Positions 1 to 7,982 of a stretch of 11,408 nucleotides of DNA are shown here, piece by piece. Position numbers and translations under genes: made by a program. The notes beneath the pieces were generated by a model. The model made no database searches. It was not told where the DNA came from and was given only the letters and a program-made list of their open reading frames with translations. Origin of the DNA: JBFXEO01 sp050180015 (GTDB lineage Bacteria > Bacteroidota > Bacteroidia > Bacteroidales > Tenuifilaceae); assembly GCA_050180015.1 (NCBI GenBank), contig JBFXEO010000084.1:1-11408 (forward strand). Direction: 5' to 3'. How positions within the stretch are numbered: position 1 is the stretch's first letter; every line of letters begins with the position of its first letter.

Positions 1-1101
1 ACGGATATTGACCTTTGTAGCTTTCTGGACGTAGTTTAACTTACGGTACTCCACTGCCGATACAAATGTGATTGCGGTCCCCTGCTTGCCAGCCCTTCCG
101 GTACGGCCTATCCTATGAATGTAGGATTCAGGATCCTGAGGCAGGCTGTAATTAATAACGTGGGTAAGATCCACTATATCAATACCGCGGGCCGCTACAT
201 CGGTAGCAACCAAGATGTTTATATAGCGTTTGCGAAACTTTGAAAGGGTTTTCTCGCGTTGAGCTTGGGTTATCTCGCCATGGAGGCCTTCGGCTCCGTA
301 GCCCCGCTCAATCAATTTTGAGGTTACAACATCTACATCGTTCCGGGTACGGCAAAAAACCAAGCCATAGAATTCAGGTTCAATGTCAATAATACGCGTT
401 AAAGCATCGAACTTATCACCCTCTCTAACCTCAAAGTAAATCTGATCTGTTAAACCGGTTGTTGGGTGAGTTTTATCTACCTCCAGCTTTTTGGGAGAGT
501 TCATATACTTCTTCGCCAGCTTTACAATTCTTTCGGGCATTGTCGCCGAGAAAAGTAAAGTACGCTTTTCTTTAGGCGTATGCTTCATAATTTCCTCAAT
601 ATCTTCGATAAAACCCATATTAAGCATTTCATCGGCCTCATCGAGGACAAACATCATAAGCTTACTAAAATCTAAATCTCCGCGACTTATTAGGTCGAGT
701 ATTCGGCCAGGCGTACCAACAACAACATCTACTCCCTTCCTGATTCTACGTTGTTGTTCCGAGATTGACTGCCCTCCGTAAACTGCAGCAATTACAACTC
801 GCCTTTCCGCCAATGAAATAATCTCATCGCATACCTGTAGGGCTAATTCACGGGTTGGCACAAGGATTAAAGCCTTGATTCCCGAGGGGTGTCCCTCCAA
901 CATTTCTACTATTGGCAAACCGAATGCTGCGGTTTTACCTGTTCCAGTTTGCGCCTGCGCAATAACATCACAGCTTTCGGACAGAAGTACCGGAATGGTA
1001 ATTTTCTGAATTGGTGATGGTTGCTCAAACCCCTTGGCCTGGATAGCCTCCAATGCTTTCTCAGAAAGCCCAAGCTCCCTGAACGCGTCTAGTTTTTCCA
1101 T
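1..1101 (-). CDS. DEAD-box ATP-dependent RNA helicase (C-terminus cut by window edge)
   Basis: This is an ATP-dependent RNA helicase that unwinds or remodels RNA in the cytoplasm, in the DeaD/CshA/RhlE group involved in ribosome assembly and mRNA turnover. The first 367 residues are present, starting at an ATG (MEKLDAFREL) and running off the left edge without a stop. Domain 1 has the Q motif (PSPIQ, residues 28-32), Walker A AQTGTGKT (50-57), PTREL (82-86), GG and TPGR (130-133), DEAD (154-157) and SAT (185-187). Domain 2 has ATDVAARGID (299-308) and HRIGRTGRAG (329-338). Both RecA-like domains are therefore essentially complete. The family-specific C-terminal extension, which would separate DeaD from RhlE, lies outside the window, so no symbol is given. 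The gene follows the S41 protease gene on the same strand after 56 bp that contain a hairpin. The family call is very secure; the exact member is not. Confidence 0.96.
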   Translation of the reverse strand, partial: MEKLDAFRELGLSEKALEAIQAKGFEQPSPIQKITIPVLLSESCDVIAQAQTGTGKTAAFGLPIVEMLEGHPSGIKALILVPTRELALQVCDEIISLAERRVVIAAVYGGQSISEQQRRIRKGVDVVVGTPGRILDLISRGDLDFSKLMMFVLDEADEMLNMGFIEDIEEIMKHTPKEKRTLLFSATMPERIVKLAKKYMNSPKKLEVDKTHPTTGLTDQIYFEVREGDKFDALTRIIDIEPEFYGLVFCRTRNDVDVVTSKLIERGYGAEGLHGEITQAQREKTLSKFRKRYINILVATDVAARGIDIVDLTHVINYSLPQDPESYIHRIGRTGRAGKQGTAITFVSAVEYRKLNYVQKATKVNIR

Positions 1102-1119
1102 TTACAATTGTTATAAAAC

Positions 1120-1137
1120 GATCTCCTCCCGGAGATC
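1120..1137 (-). terminator. Hairpin between the protease and helicase genes; weak terminator or 5' leader structure
   Basis: A perfect 7-bp inverted repeat (GATCTCC / GGAGATC) encloses a 4-base loop. Read on the minus strand it is followed by GTTTTAT, a short U-rich stretch. It begins about 20 bases after the protease stop codon and ends about 18 bases before the helicase start. It could be a weak intrinsic terminator for the protease gene or a structure in the helicase leader. The loop and 3' arm together contain GGGAGGAG, which resembles a Shine-Dalgarno sequence but lies too far from the ATG (more than 20 bases) to be placed normally. The repeat is seen directly; its function is inferred. 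Confidence 0.4.
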
Positions 1138-1157
1138 TTGGTTAAATATATCAAAAA

Positions 1158-2753
1158 CTACTCTTTGACTAAATCCCTATACTTATCCCAGCTATTGAGA
1201 ATTTCTAGGGCTTTAGCAAGGGCATCATTTCCACCGTTGGTAATTTCAAAGTAGCCGCTGGTGTTAAATAACGACTGTGCAATCAGTCCCTTTAGCTGGT
1301 TTTTAAGCTCAGCAGACGAGTGTTCTAATCCATTATCGTCGTGAGGTATTTTCTGATTCTCAGCCATGGCAACCAATTCACTAATCATGTCATCTGTCAC
1401 CTGAAAGTTTTTCTTAAACTTCTCAAATTTAGGATAATCGGTCATCAGCTGTTTACGGTGAGAATCGACCCAGGTTAACGAAAACTGGTTAATCAACCCC
1501 GATCTTACCAATTTCCCGTAATACTCAGAGTAAAAACTTGTATCGAGCGGAACAAATATATCGGGCATAATACCGCCACCGCCGTAAACTGTTTTACCCT
1601 TTGATAGTGTTTTATAGGTTAACGAATCGGGGAAATGAATGCTATCGCGGTTAAACAACTCACCATTCATAAATCTATCGTTCAAATCGGTGTAGTATTT
1701 TTCGATATTGCCATTGTTGTACGGACGTTGAATTGCACGCCCGGTAGGCGTAAAATAACGCGCAACCGTTAGCCTGACCATTGAGCCATCGGGCAACGGC
1801 ATTTGGTTCTGGACCAATCCCTTACCAAATGATCTGCGTCCCACAATAATTCCCCTATCCCAATCCTGTATGGCACCAGCAAATATTTCGCTGGCAGAAG
1901 CAGAGCCCTCATCAATTAAAATGATAACCCTGCCCTTGAATAGCGGAGCTTTAGAGTCGGAAAAGAAATTGGTACGCGGGCTGTTCCTTCCTTCCGTATA
2001 AACAATCAACTTGCCCGATTCAAAGAAATGGTTGGCAAGCTCATACGCTGAATTAAGCAATCCCCCTCCGTTGTTACGTAAATCAATGATCAAATCCTTC
2101 ATCTTTTGCTTACCAAGCGTTTCCATTGATGCAGAGAATTCCTCATCGGTAGTAGCGGCAAACCGGTTAACCTTTATGTACCCAACATTAGGTTGCGCCA
2201 TGTAGGCAGCGTCAATGCTATAGATTGGTATTTTATCACGGGTTATGGTAAAATCGAGCGGCCCATCCACCCCTCTACGTTTAATTTGCACGGCAACCTT
2301 TGTGCCTTTGGCCCCCCGCAGGTATTTGTAAACATCAGGAATTTTCAGCCCAATATTGGTAATACTTTTACCGTCAATGGCCATTATTCTATCGCCTGGA
2401 ATAATTCCGACTTTTTCAGAAGGCCCTCCTGAGATGGGGTTTACCACCATCAAAGTATCATTCATAATGTTAAATTCAACCCCGATTCCCTCAAAATTTC
2501 CTTCAAGGGGCTCATTCATTGCCTGAACATCTTCCTTTGAAATGTATATGGAGTGAGGGTCCAGCTGCGAGAGTGTTTCAACTATTGCATCATCAACCAG
2601 CCTGTTAACGTTTATGGTATCGACGTAATTACCCGATAAGTACTGAATAAATCGTACAAACTTATATGCGCTAAAACTTGACGATGACTGGGCGAAAGTA
2701 CCAAGTGCACTTGCAGCCACTAATGCCGATAAAATAAAAAAGCGTTTGATCAT
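1158..2753 (-). CDS. Secreted S41-family C-terminal processing peptidase (CtpA/Prc-like)
   Basis: This is a serine protease of MEROPS family S41 that trims or degrades proteins in the periplasm, recognising C-termini through a PDZ domain. The 531-residue protein opens with a signal peptide (MIKRFF, a hydrophobic stretch, then LGTFAQ, with likely cleavage after AQ near residue 22). A PDZ domain spans about 84-166, including the carboxylate-binding GIGVEF segment and the PGDRI turn. The S41 catalytic domain follows, with IDLRNNGGG near 223-231, GSASASE with the likely nucleophile Ser286, and SFGKG with Lys311. The 25-residue Ser-Lys spacing matches the family dyad. About 200 further residues form a C-terminal region. 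I chose the ATG; an in-frame TTG four codons upstream would put extra residues before the signal peptide. A TAnnTTTG box lies 45 bp upstream, so the gene probably has its own promoter as well as possible readthrough from guaA. The substrate is unknown. Confidence 0.93.
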   Translation of the reverse strand: MIKRFFILSALVAASALGTFAQSSSSFSAYKFVRFIQYLSGNYVDTINVNRLVDDAIVETLSQLDPHSIYISKEDVQAMNEPLEGNFEGIGVEFNIMNDTLMVVNPISGGPSEKVGIIPGDRIMAIDGKSITNIGLKIPDVYKYLRGAKGTKVAVQIKRRGVDGPLDFTITRDKIPIYSIDAAYMAQPNVGYIKVNRFAATTDEEFSASMETLGKQKMKDLIIDLRNNGGGLLNSAYELANHFFESGKLIVYTEGRNSPRTNFFSDSKAPLFKGRVIILIDEGSASASEIFAGAIQDWDRGIIVGRRSFGKGLVQNQMPLPDGSMVRLTVARYFTPTGRAIQRPYNNGNIEKYYTDLNDRFMNGELFNRDSIHFPDSLTYKTLSKGKTVYGGGGIMPDIFVPLDTSFYSEYYGKLVRSGLINQFSLTWVDSHRKQLMTDYPKFEKFKKNFQVTDDMISELVAMAENQKIPHDDNGLEHSSAELKNQLKGLIAQSLFNTSGYFEITNGGNDALAKALEILNSWDKYRDLVKE

Positions 2754-2797
2754 AGCAGTTATCAAATTGAGATAAAACCTTAAAAGTCAATTAAACC

Positions 2798-2805
2798 CAA
2801 AGATA
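2798..2805 (-). promoter_or_regulatory. Bacteroidota -7 box (TATCTTTG) for the S41 protease gene
   Basis: The minus strand reads TATCTTTG, a perfect match to the Bacteroidota primary sigma consensus TAnnTTTG. It lies in the guaA-protease gap, 45 bp before the protease ATG. An ATTG sits 17 bases upstream, inside the end of guaA, within the range known for the upstream TTG element. Placement and match are seen; promoter activity is inferred. Confidence 0.6.
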
Positions 2806-2811
2806 GCTAAT

Positions 2812-4341
2812 TTATTCCCACTCAATGGTGGCGGGTGGCTTTGAGCTTACGTCGTACACCACCCTATTTATACCTTTTACCCTGTTAATTATTTCGTTGG
2901 AAATTCGGGAAAGGAATTCGTGCGGAAACGGAAACCAATCGGCAGTCATTCCATCCGTTGATGTTACTGCTCTCAATGCAACTACATACTCATAGGTACG
3001 TTCATCGCCCATTACTCCTACCGACTGCACCGGCAATAGTATTGCTCCTGCTTGCCAGATTTTATCGTACAGCCCGGTTTCTTTAAGGCCTTGGATATAA
3101 ATGCTATCTGCTTCCTGAAGCAGCTCCACCCTGTCGGGTGTTACCTCGCCCAGTACCCTGATTCCCAAACCCGGTCCGGGAAATGGGTGACGGCCCAAAA
3201 TTGTGGCGGGTAACCCCAGCTCTTTACCAACCAAACGTACCTCATCCTTAAAAAGTAGTTTCAACGGTTCTACAACTTTTAGGTTCATCCTTTGGGGTAA
3301 ACCGCCAACGTTATGGTGAGATTTAATAGTGGCGGAAGGGCCATTTACCGATATGGACTCAATAACATCCGGGTAAATTGTACCCTGTCCAAGCCATTTA
3401 ACATCGGTAAGTTTTTTCGCCTCGGCATCGAATACCTCTACAAAGTTACGTCCAATAATTTTTCGTTTTGCCTCCGGATCTGTAACCCCCTTTAAATCGG
3501 CATAAAACTTTTGGCCCGCATCGACCCCTATAACATTTAAGCCTAAATGCTGGTAAGACCCGAGAACCTGATGATACTCATTCTTTCGGAGTAAGCCGTT
3601 ATCAACAAAAATACAGGTTAAATTTTTGTTAATCGCTCTATGGAGTAGTATTGCTGCAACAGATGAATCTACACCACCCGATAAGCCCAGCACTACCTTA
3701 TCGTTACCCAAATCGTTCTGTAACTTTGCAACGCTTTCCTCAATGAACGATGCGGGGGTCCATGATTGATCGCAGCCACAAATATCAACTGCAAAATTCT
3801 TCAGTAGCTTAGGGCCTTCCGCGGAGTGATATACTTCGGGGTGAAATTGTATCCCATAGGTCTTTTCATTCAAAATCCGGAATGCAGCAACCTTGACATC
3901 GGCGGTGCTGGCCGTAATTTTAAAGTTGTGGGGAATTCTGGCAATGGTATCGCCGTGCGACATCCATACCTGCGACCGAGACGATAGGTTGCTGAATAGC
4001 GGACAGGTATAATCAACAACCTCCACAGTAGCTCTTCCGTACTCCCGAATACCCGACGGCAAAACTTCGCCACCGCTGGTATGGGATAGCAGCTGTGCAC
4101 CATAGCAAATTCCGAGTATAGGGTATTTTCCCCTGATACCGGACAGGTTTGGCTTAGGTGCTTCCGAATCGAAAACCGAGTAAGGGCTACCCGAGAGTAT
4201 CACACCTTTTACCGATGAATCCAACTGTGGATAACGATTATACGGATGTATTTCGCAGTAAATATTCAACTCACGAATTCTACGAGCTATAAGCTGTGTG
4301 TACTGGGAACCAAAATCCAGAATAACGATTTTCTGATGCAT
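2812..4341 (-). CDS. guaA: GMP synthase (glutamine-hydrolysing)
   Basis: This enzyme makes GMP from XMP, ATP and glutamine, the last step of guanine nucleotide synthesis, in the cytoplasm. The 509-residue length is normal for bacterial GuaA. The N-terminal class I glutamine amidotransferase domain (about 1-190) has DFGSQYTQLIARR at the start, the nucleophile Cys79 in GICYGAQ, and His167/Glu169 in QFHPEV. The ATP pyrophosphatase domain follows, with PP-loop SGGVDSS at 221-227. The C-terminal dimerisation domain includes GRHPFPGPGLGIRVLGE and ends in the characteristic PPATIEWE. The ATG start gives MHQKIVILDFG directly, with no room for an upstream extension. A TAnnTTTG box lies 21 bp upstream, so it is probably transcribed from its own promoter. 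All three catalytic-triad residues and the PP-loop are present, so the enzyme should be active. Confidence 0.98.
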   Translation of the reverse strand: MHQKIVILDFGSQYTQLIARRIRELNIYCEIHPYNRYPQLDSSVKGVILSGSPYSVFDSEAPKPNLSGIRGKYPILGICYGAQLLSHTSGGEVLPSGIREYGRATVEVVDYTCPLFSNLSSRSQVWMSHGDTIARIPHNFKITASTADVKVAAFRILNEKTYGIQFHPEVYHSAEGPKLLKNFAVDICGCDQSWTPASFIEESVAKLQNDLGNDKVVLGLSGGVDSSVAAILLHRAINKNLTCIFVDNGLLRKNEYHQVLGSYQHLGLNVIGVDAGQKFYADLKGVTDPEAKRKIIGRNFVEVFDAEAKKLTDVKWLGQGTIYPDVIESISVNGPSATIKSHHNVGGLPQRMNLKVVEPLKLLFKDEVRLVGKELGLPATILGRHPFPGPGLGIRVLGEVTPDRVELLQEADSIYIQGLKETGLYDKIWQAGAILLPVQSVGVMGDERTYEYVVALRAVTSTDGMTADWFPFPHEFLSRISNEIINRVKGINRVVYDVSSKPPATIEWE

Positions 4342-4362
4342 CTATATTAAATTTCAGTTTTG

Positions 4363-4370
4363 CAAAGGTA
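4363..4370 (-). promoter_or_regulatory. Bacteroidota -7 box (TACCTTTG) for guaA
   Basis: The minus strand reads TACCTTTG, a perfect TAnnTTTG match, 21 bp before the guaA ATG and inside the 113-bp rnz-guaA gap. This implies a short 5' leader of roughly 15 bases. No TTG element stands at the usual 17-23 bp upstream distance; the nearest TTTG is only 11 bases away. The box alone supports the call. Confidence 0.62.
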
Positions 4371-4454
4371 GTAAATAAACCCAAATAGTGCTATGATTTA
4401 GAGATGCTTTAAGTACATTGCCCAAAATTGAGTACGGCTATAAGCATTGCTTTA

Positions 4455-5384
4455 CTACAAATATTTTTTTTCGGCAATACTATATACCTGTCCATCGTCA
4501 ACCGCAGCTGTGTTGGGAAATATTTCACGCGCTTCGGCCTCGTGCTGCTTTGCCGATTTATATCGTGATGAAAAATGTCCAATTATCAACCTGCCAGCGT
4601 TGGCTTTCCGCGCAACGGTAGCGGCCTGTGCCGCAGTAGAATGGCCTGTTTGCCTTGCAAGGCTCAGCTCCGAGGTCAAGAAAGTAGCCTCGTGGTAAAG
4701 CAAATCTACATTTTTCACCAATCCAACAAGCCGTTCACTGTAAAGCGTATCGGAACAGTAGGCGTACGAGCGCGGAAGATGCGAATAATATGTCAACTCG
4801 CTACTGGGGATATGCTCTCCCGTGCTGGTTGTGAAACCTTCCCCGTTCTTCACCCTAACAATATCGGCCAGGCCCAGTGAATATTTATCAATTAAATCCT
4901 TTCGGATGTTCGGCTGCTGCTGTTTCTCCTTAAATAGAAAACCCACGGTGGGCATACGGTGCCGGAGCGGCAATGTTGATACTGTAATGCATTGATCCTC
5001 GTAAATAGTTTGGACAACGGCGGTATCAAGCGGATGGAATTTAACCGGAAAGGTAATATTATCGGTAAAAAACTGGGTATTCATTACCAGTATTTTTTCT
5101 AAATCGGGGTGTGCATATATATTAAGGGGTGCTTTCCGGGAAAGTAAATTAAAGGTTGATATTAATCCAAACAGCCCAAGGACATGATCACCGTGCAGGT
5201 GAGAAATGAAGATATTGTTTATACGATTCATTTTTATGTGAAACTTGCGCAGCTGCATCTGAGTACCCTCAGCACAATCGACCAAAAACAACCGCTCATG
5301 CGCGTTAATCACATGAGCGGATGGGAATCTTGTTACTGTGGGCAAAGCAGAGCTACTACCCAGTATTGTTACCGAAAATATCAC
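4455..5384 (-). CDS. rnz: Ribonuclease Z (tRNA 3'-end endonuclease)
   Basis: RNase Z is a zinc-dependent metallo-beta-lactamase-fold endonuclease that removes 3' trailers from tRNA precursors in the cytoplasm. The 309-residue protein is the short bacterial form. It has the N-terminal LGSSSALPT segment, the signature SHLHGDH (His62, His64, Asp66, His67), the further likely zinc ligands His142 and Asp212 (in YCSDT) and His270 (in GHFSSRY), and the HEATF segment at 231-235 seen in this family. The start is a GTG whose last bases overlap the TGA of the upstream STAS gene (GTGA), a layout that suggests translational coupling. No nearby ATG gives a better start, since the conserved beta strand begins at residue 2. 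The gene is probably last in an rpsA-STAS-rnz transcript, linking ribosome and tRNA maturation functions. An 8-A run lies just before the stop codon. Confidence 0.96.
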   Translation of the reverse strand: MIFSVTILGSSSALPTVTRFPSAHVINAHERLFLVDCAEGTQMQLRKFHIKMNRINNIFISHLHGDHVLGLFGLISTFNLLSRKAPLNIYAHPDLEKILVMNTQFFTDNITFPVKFHPLDTAVVQTIYEDQCITVSTLPLRHRMPTVGFLFKEKQQQPNIRKDLIDKYSLGLADIVRVKNGEGFTTSTGEHIPSSELTYYSHLPRSYAYCSDTLYSERLVGLVKNVDLLYHEATFLTSELSLARQTGHSTAAQAATVARKANAGRLIIGHFSSRYKSAKQHEAEAREIFPNTAAVDDGQVYSIAEKKYL

Positions 5385-5743
5385 CTGTGCTGTTCTTTTT
5401 CGGCGTTCATTATTACCTGTACGGCTTCTTCCCTTGAGTAGGCAATGTTTAACACGGTATCGAGTTGAGAAATGGTAATCAATCGCTCTACGGCATCAGT
5501 AAGACCCGTAAGCACGAAAGCCCCCCCCGCGTTTTTGCACAACCTATTGGCAACAAGTATCGCGCTTAACCCTGACGAATCGCAATAGCGACAGCTGCTG
5601 AGATCGAGAACGATATTACGTTCGCCATTCCCCGAAATGAGAACTAGTTCGGATTTCAGGCTTGGGGCAATATTGGTGTCAAGTTTTTCCTCCTGCACCT
5701 CTATCAGGGTGTGTTTCTCCAGCTTTTCAATTTTAAATTCCAT
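5381..5743 (-). CDS. STAS-domain protein, anti-sigma factor antagonist-like
   Basis: This 120-residue protein is almost entirely one STAS domain, the fold of SpoIIAA/RsbV anti-anti-sigma factors. Those bind anti-sigma kinases in a phosphorylation-controlled way. The core is VLDLSSCRYCDSSGLSAIL (about 45-63). Its DSSG motif holds the serine equivalent to the phosphorylated serine of SpoIIAA (Ser57 here), so regulation by phosphorylation is possible. No partner kinase, phosphatase or sigma factor is encoded in the window, so the pathway is unknown. It starts at an ATG 31 bp after rpsA and overlaps rnz by 4 bp, which places it between two RNA and translation genes. The coding strand has a run of eight G (5521-5528) spanning the Gly-Gly codons of KNAGGAF; slippage there would break the protein. 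Family confidence is high; the biological role is unassigned. Confidence 0.9.
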   Translation of the reverse strand: MEFKIEKLEKHTLIEVQEEKLDTNIAPSLKSELVLISGNGERNIVLDLSSCRYCDSSGLSAILVANRLCKNAGGAFVLTGLTDAVERLITISQLDTVLNIAYSREEAVQVIMNAEKEQHR

Positions 5744-5774
5744 TGCAATCGGGATTAATGGTTAAACAATGCAA

Positions 5775-7625
5775 CTATTCGTCAGCCCTTGAATCGTCTT
5801 TTCTCTGATTTTCTTCAAGTTCAGACTTTAAAGCGGCCAACTCGGATATATCCCCCAAGGTAGTCTTTTCTAAGTTAGCTTTCAACTTTTTTACGGCTTT
5901 TTGTGTGTTCGATCCCTTAGATTTTTTTTCTGACTTTTCTTCAACCTTCTTGTCATCCTCAAAAATTCTACTGTGCGAAAGGATTATACGTTTTGCCGAC
6001 TTATTGAATTCAATTACCTTGAACTCCAGCTTTTCGTCAACTTTTGCCTGGGAACCGTCTTCCTTCACCAGATGTTTTGGTGTAACAAATCCCTCAACGC
6101 CGTATGGCAGGGCAACCACAGCACCCTTATCGAATACGTCGATGATTGTACCTTCGTGAACAGAATCAACGGTAAATAGGGTTTCGAATACATCCCACGG
6201 GTTTTCCTCAAGCTGCTTGTGGCCAAGGCTTAAACGACGGTTTTCCTTGTCAATTTCAAGAACAACTACCTCAATCTCGGCGCCTACAGTGGTAAATTCT
6301 GCAGGATGTTTGATTTTCTTGGTCCAGCTTAAATCGGAAATATGGATTAGGCCATCAACGCCTTCTTCAATTTCAACAAATACACCAAAGGTTGTGAAGT
6401 TGCGTACCTTTGCCGTATGCTTTGAGCCGACAGGGTATCTTTCCTCAATCTTATCCCACGGGTCGTTTTTGAGCTGCTTCATGCCCAACGACATCTTACG
6501 CTCTTCGCGGTCGAGTGTTAGAATTTGAGCTTCAACAACGTCGCCTACCTTAAGGAATTCCTGAGCGCTACGTAGGTGTTGGCTCCACGACATTTCCGAA
6601 ACGTGAATTAACCCTTCAACGCCGGGGGCAATCTCTACAAAAGCACCGTAATCGGCAATAACAACTACCTTACCCTTAACTATATCGCCAACCTTTAGGT
6701 TTGTATCAAGCGAATCCCAGGGATGCGAGGTAAGCTGTTTTAAGCCCAGGGCAATACGTTTCTTTGAATCATCAAAATCGAGGATAACTACATTCAGCTT
6801 CTGATCGAGCTGAACAACTTCTTCTGGATGATTTACGCGGCCCCACGATAGGTCTGTAATATGGATTAAACCATCTACGCCGCCCAGATCGATGAATACG
6901 CCGTAGCTGGTAATATTTTTAACGGTTCCTTCAAGAACCTGCCCTTTTTCAAGTTTAGCAATGATGTCTTTCTTCTGCTGCTCAAGTTCAGCCTCGATAA
7001 GGGCTTTGTGCGATACAACAACGTTCTTGTACTCCTGGTTGATTTTAACAACCTTGAACTCCATTGTTTTACCAACAAAAATATCGTAATCGCGAATTGG
7101 CTTAACATCAATCTGCGAACCGGGTAAGAATGCTTCTATACCGAATACATCCACAATCATACCACCCTTTGTTCTGCACTTGATGAAGCCCTTAATAATT
7201 TCGTCTTTTTCGAGAGCAGAATTTACACGATCCCATGAGCGTAAAGCACGGGCTTTCTTGTGCGACAGAACGAGCTGTCCTTTTTTATCTTCAGAATTCT
7301 CTACGTAAACTTCAACCCTTTCGCCAACCTTTAAATCGGGATTGTAACGGAACTCGCTAATGCTAACAACGCCCTCTGATTTGTAGCCGATGTTAATAAA
7401 AACTTCGCGCTTGGTAAGACCAATAACAGTACCCTCAACAACTTCGTTCTCGCCAATAGTGGAGAGCGTTTCGTTGTACAAAGTTTCAAGCTCCATGCGC
7501 TGATCCCGGGTGTATAAACCCTCATCGGCATAGGATTCCCAGTCAAAATTTTCTAATCCTGCGTTAGTAGCAGTATTTACATTCTCTTCGGCTTCCGGAG
7601 AGGCCATTTCATCGTGATTAATCAT
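5775..7625 (-). CDS. rpsA: 30S ribosomal protein S1
   Basis: S1 binds mRNA on the small ribosomal subunit and helps position it for initiation, which matters particularly in Bacteroidota because their starts lack Shine-Dalgarno sequences. The 616-residue protein has an acidic N-terminal segment of about 55 residues followed by six S1 (OB-fold) repeats at roughly 60-125, 140-209, 226-297, 312-384, 398-471 and 486-555. The middle repeats carry the classical pattern GVFI(D/E)...GLIH(I/V)S(D/E)(L/M)SW, and several end in LGLKQL or LGHKQL. The last 60 residues are a lysine/glutamate-rich tail likely to be disordered or helical. I chose the ATG over an immediately preceding TTG; a later ATG at codon 7 (MASPEAEEN) is also possible. 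There is no Shine-Dalgarno sequence. The upstream region is A/T-rich, with an inverted repeat next to the start. It probably heads an operon with the STAS and rnz genes. Confidence 0.97.
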   Translation of the reverse strand: MINHDEMASPEAEENVNTATNAGLENFDWESYADEGLYTRDQRMELETLYNETLSTIGENEVVEGTVIGLTKREVFINIGYKSEGVVSISEFRYNPDLKVGERVEVYVENSEDKKGQLVLSHKKARALRSWDRVNSALEKDEIIKGFIKCRTKGGMIVDVFGIEAFLPGSQIDVKPIRDYDIFVGKTMEFKVVKINQEYKNVVVSHKALIEAELEQQKKDIIAKLEKGQVLEGTVKNITSYGVFIDLGGVDGLIHITDLSWGRVNHPEEVVQLDQKLNVVILDFDDSKKRIALGLKQLTSHPWDSLDTNLKVGDIVKGKVVVIADYGAFVEIAPGVEGLIHVSEMSWSQHLRSAQEFLKVGDVVEAQILTLDREERKMSLGMKQLKNDPWDKIEERYPVGSKHTAKVRNFTTFGVFVEIEEGVDGLIHISDLSWTKKIKHPAEFTTVGAEIEVVVLEIDKENRRLSLGHKQLEENPWDVFETLFTVDSVHEGTIIDVFDKGAVVALPYGVEGFVTPKHLVKEDGSQAKVDEKLEFKVIEFNKSAKRIILSHSRIFEDDKKVEEKSEKKSKGSNTQKAVKKLKANLEKTTLGDISELAALKSELEENQRKDDSRADE

Positions 7626-7631
7626 CAAATA

Positions 7632-7646
7632 AATTAATTATTAATT
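7632..7646 (-). promoter_or_regulatory. A/T-only inverted repeat at the rpsA translation start
   Basis: AATTAAT and ATTAATT form 7-bp arms around a single central T, ending 6 bp upstream of the rpsA ATG. The ribosome would cover this region during initiation. S1 represses its own translation in some bacteria, so a leader element here is conceivable. An all-A/T repeat can also arise by chance in such A/T-rich sequence, and as RNA it would form at most a weak hairpin. Confidence 0.25.
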
Positions 7647-7680
7647 AGTTAGACAATATTTGTAAGAATAAATCAGATTG

Positions 7681-7688
7681 CAAAAATA
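7681..7688 (-). promoter_or_regulatory. Bacteroidota -7 box (TATTTTTG) for rpsA
   Basis: The minus strand reads TATTTTTG, a perfect TAnnTTTG match, 55 bp upstream of the rpsA ATG. That would give a leader of about 45-50 bases rich in A and T. I see no clear TTG element at the expected upstream distance. The position ahead of the first gene of the rpsA-STAS-rnz block supports the call. Confidence 0.58.
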
Positions 7689-7828
7689 CATAACTTTATC
7701 ATTTCTAGGAAATAATGTTATAAATTTTACACAACTTAAAAACCGTAGATGCTTTTTACCGGAGTAACATCGCTATAAAGGGGAAGTTGCCACGGTACAA
7801 CAAAGTAGGAAATTTTAAAATTAAGCGT

Positions 7829-7836
7829 TACTTTTG
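7829..7836 (+). promoter_or_regulatory. Bacteroidota -7 box (TACTTTTG) for the UXS/rml operon
   Basis: This is the only perfect TAnnTTTG on the plus strand in the intergenic region that I could find. It lies 205 bp before the UXS ATG. No TTG stands 17-23 bp upstream, so the match is to the -7 box only. A less perfect promoter closer to the gene remains possible. Confidence 0.42.
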
Positions 7837-7982
7837 AATTTCTATTTTGGTGGTTGTGTTAAACCATAATTAAAAGCTGTTTAAATATTTTTTTGATGGT
7901 TGCCGGTAAAAAAGTTGATAGAATCCAGGAAAACAGGTTTCCAGTCAATTCCAATACGCCCCACTTCTTTTAACCTGCTCAA

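Noticed and set aside
4445..4455. AAGCATTGCTT palindrome just after rnz as a terminator
   Set aside because: The arms are 5 bp with a 1-base centre, so no stable RNA hairpin can form, and there is no following U-run.
7930..7950. GGAAA-ACAGG-TTTCC inverted repeat as a terminator or operator
   Set aside because: The arms are only 5 bp with no T-run following, and such repeats are common by chance.
7896..7973. A 25-codon ATG frame (starting MVAGKKVDRI) in the leader of the sugar operon, possible leader peptide
   Set aside because: Frames this short are expected by chance in 400 bases, there is no run of regulatory codons, and nothing supports its translation.
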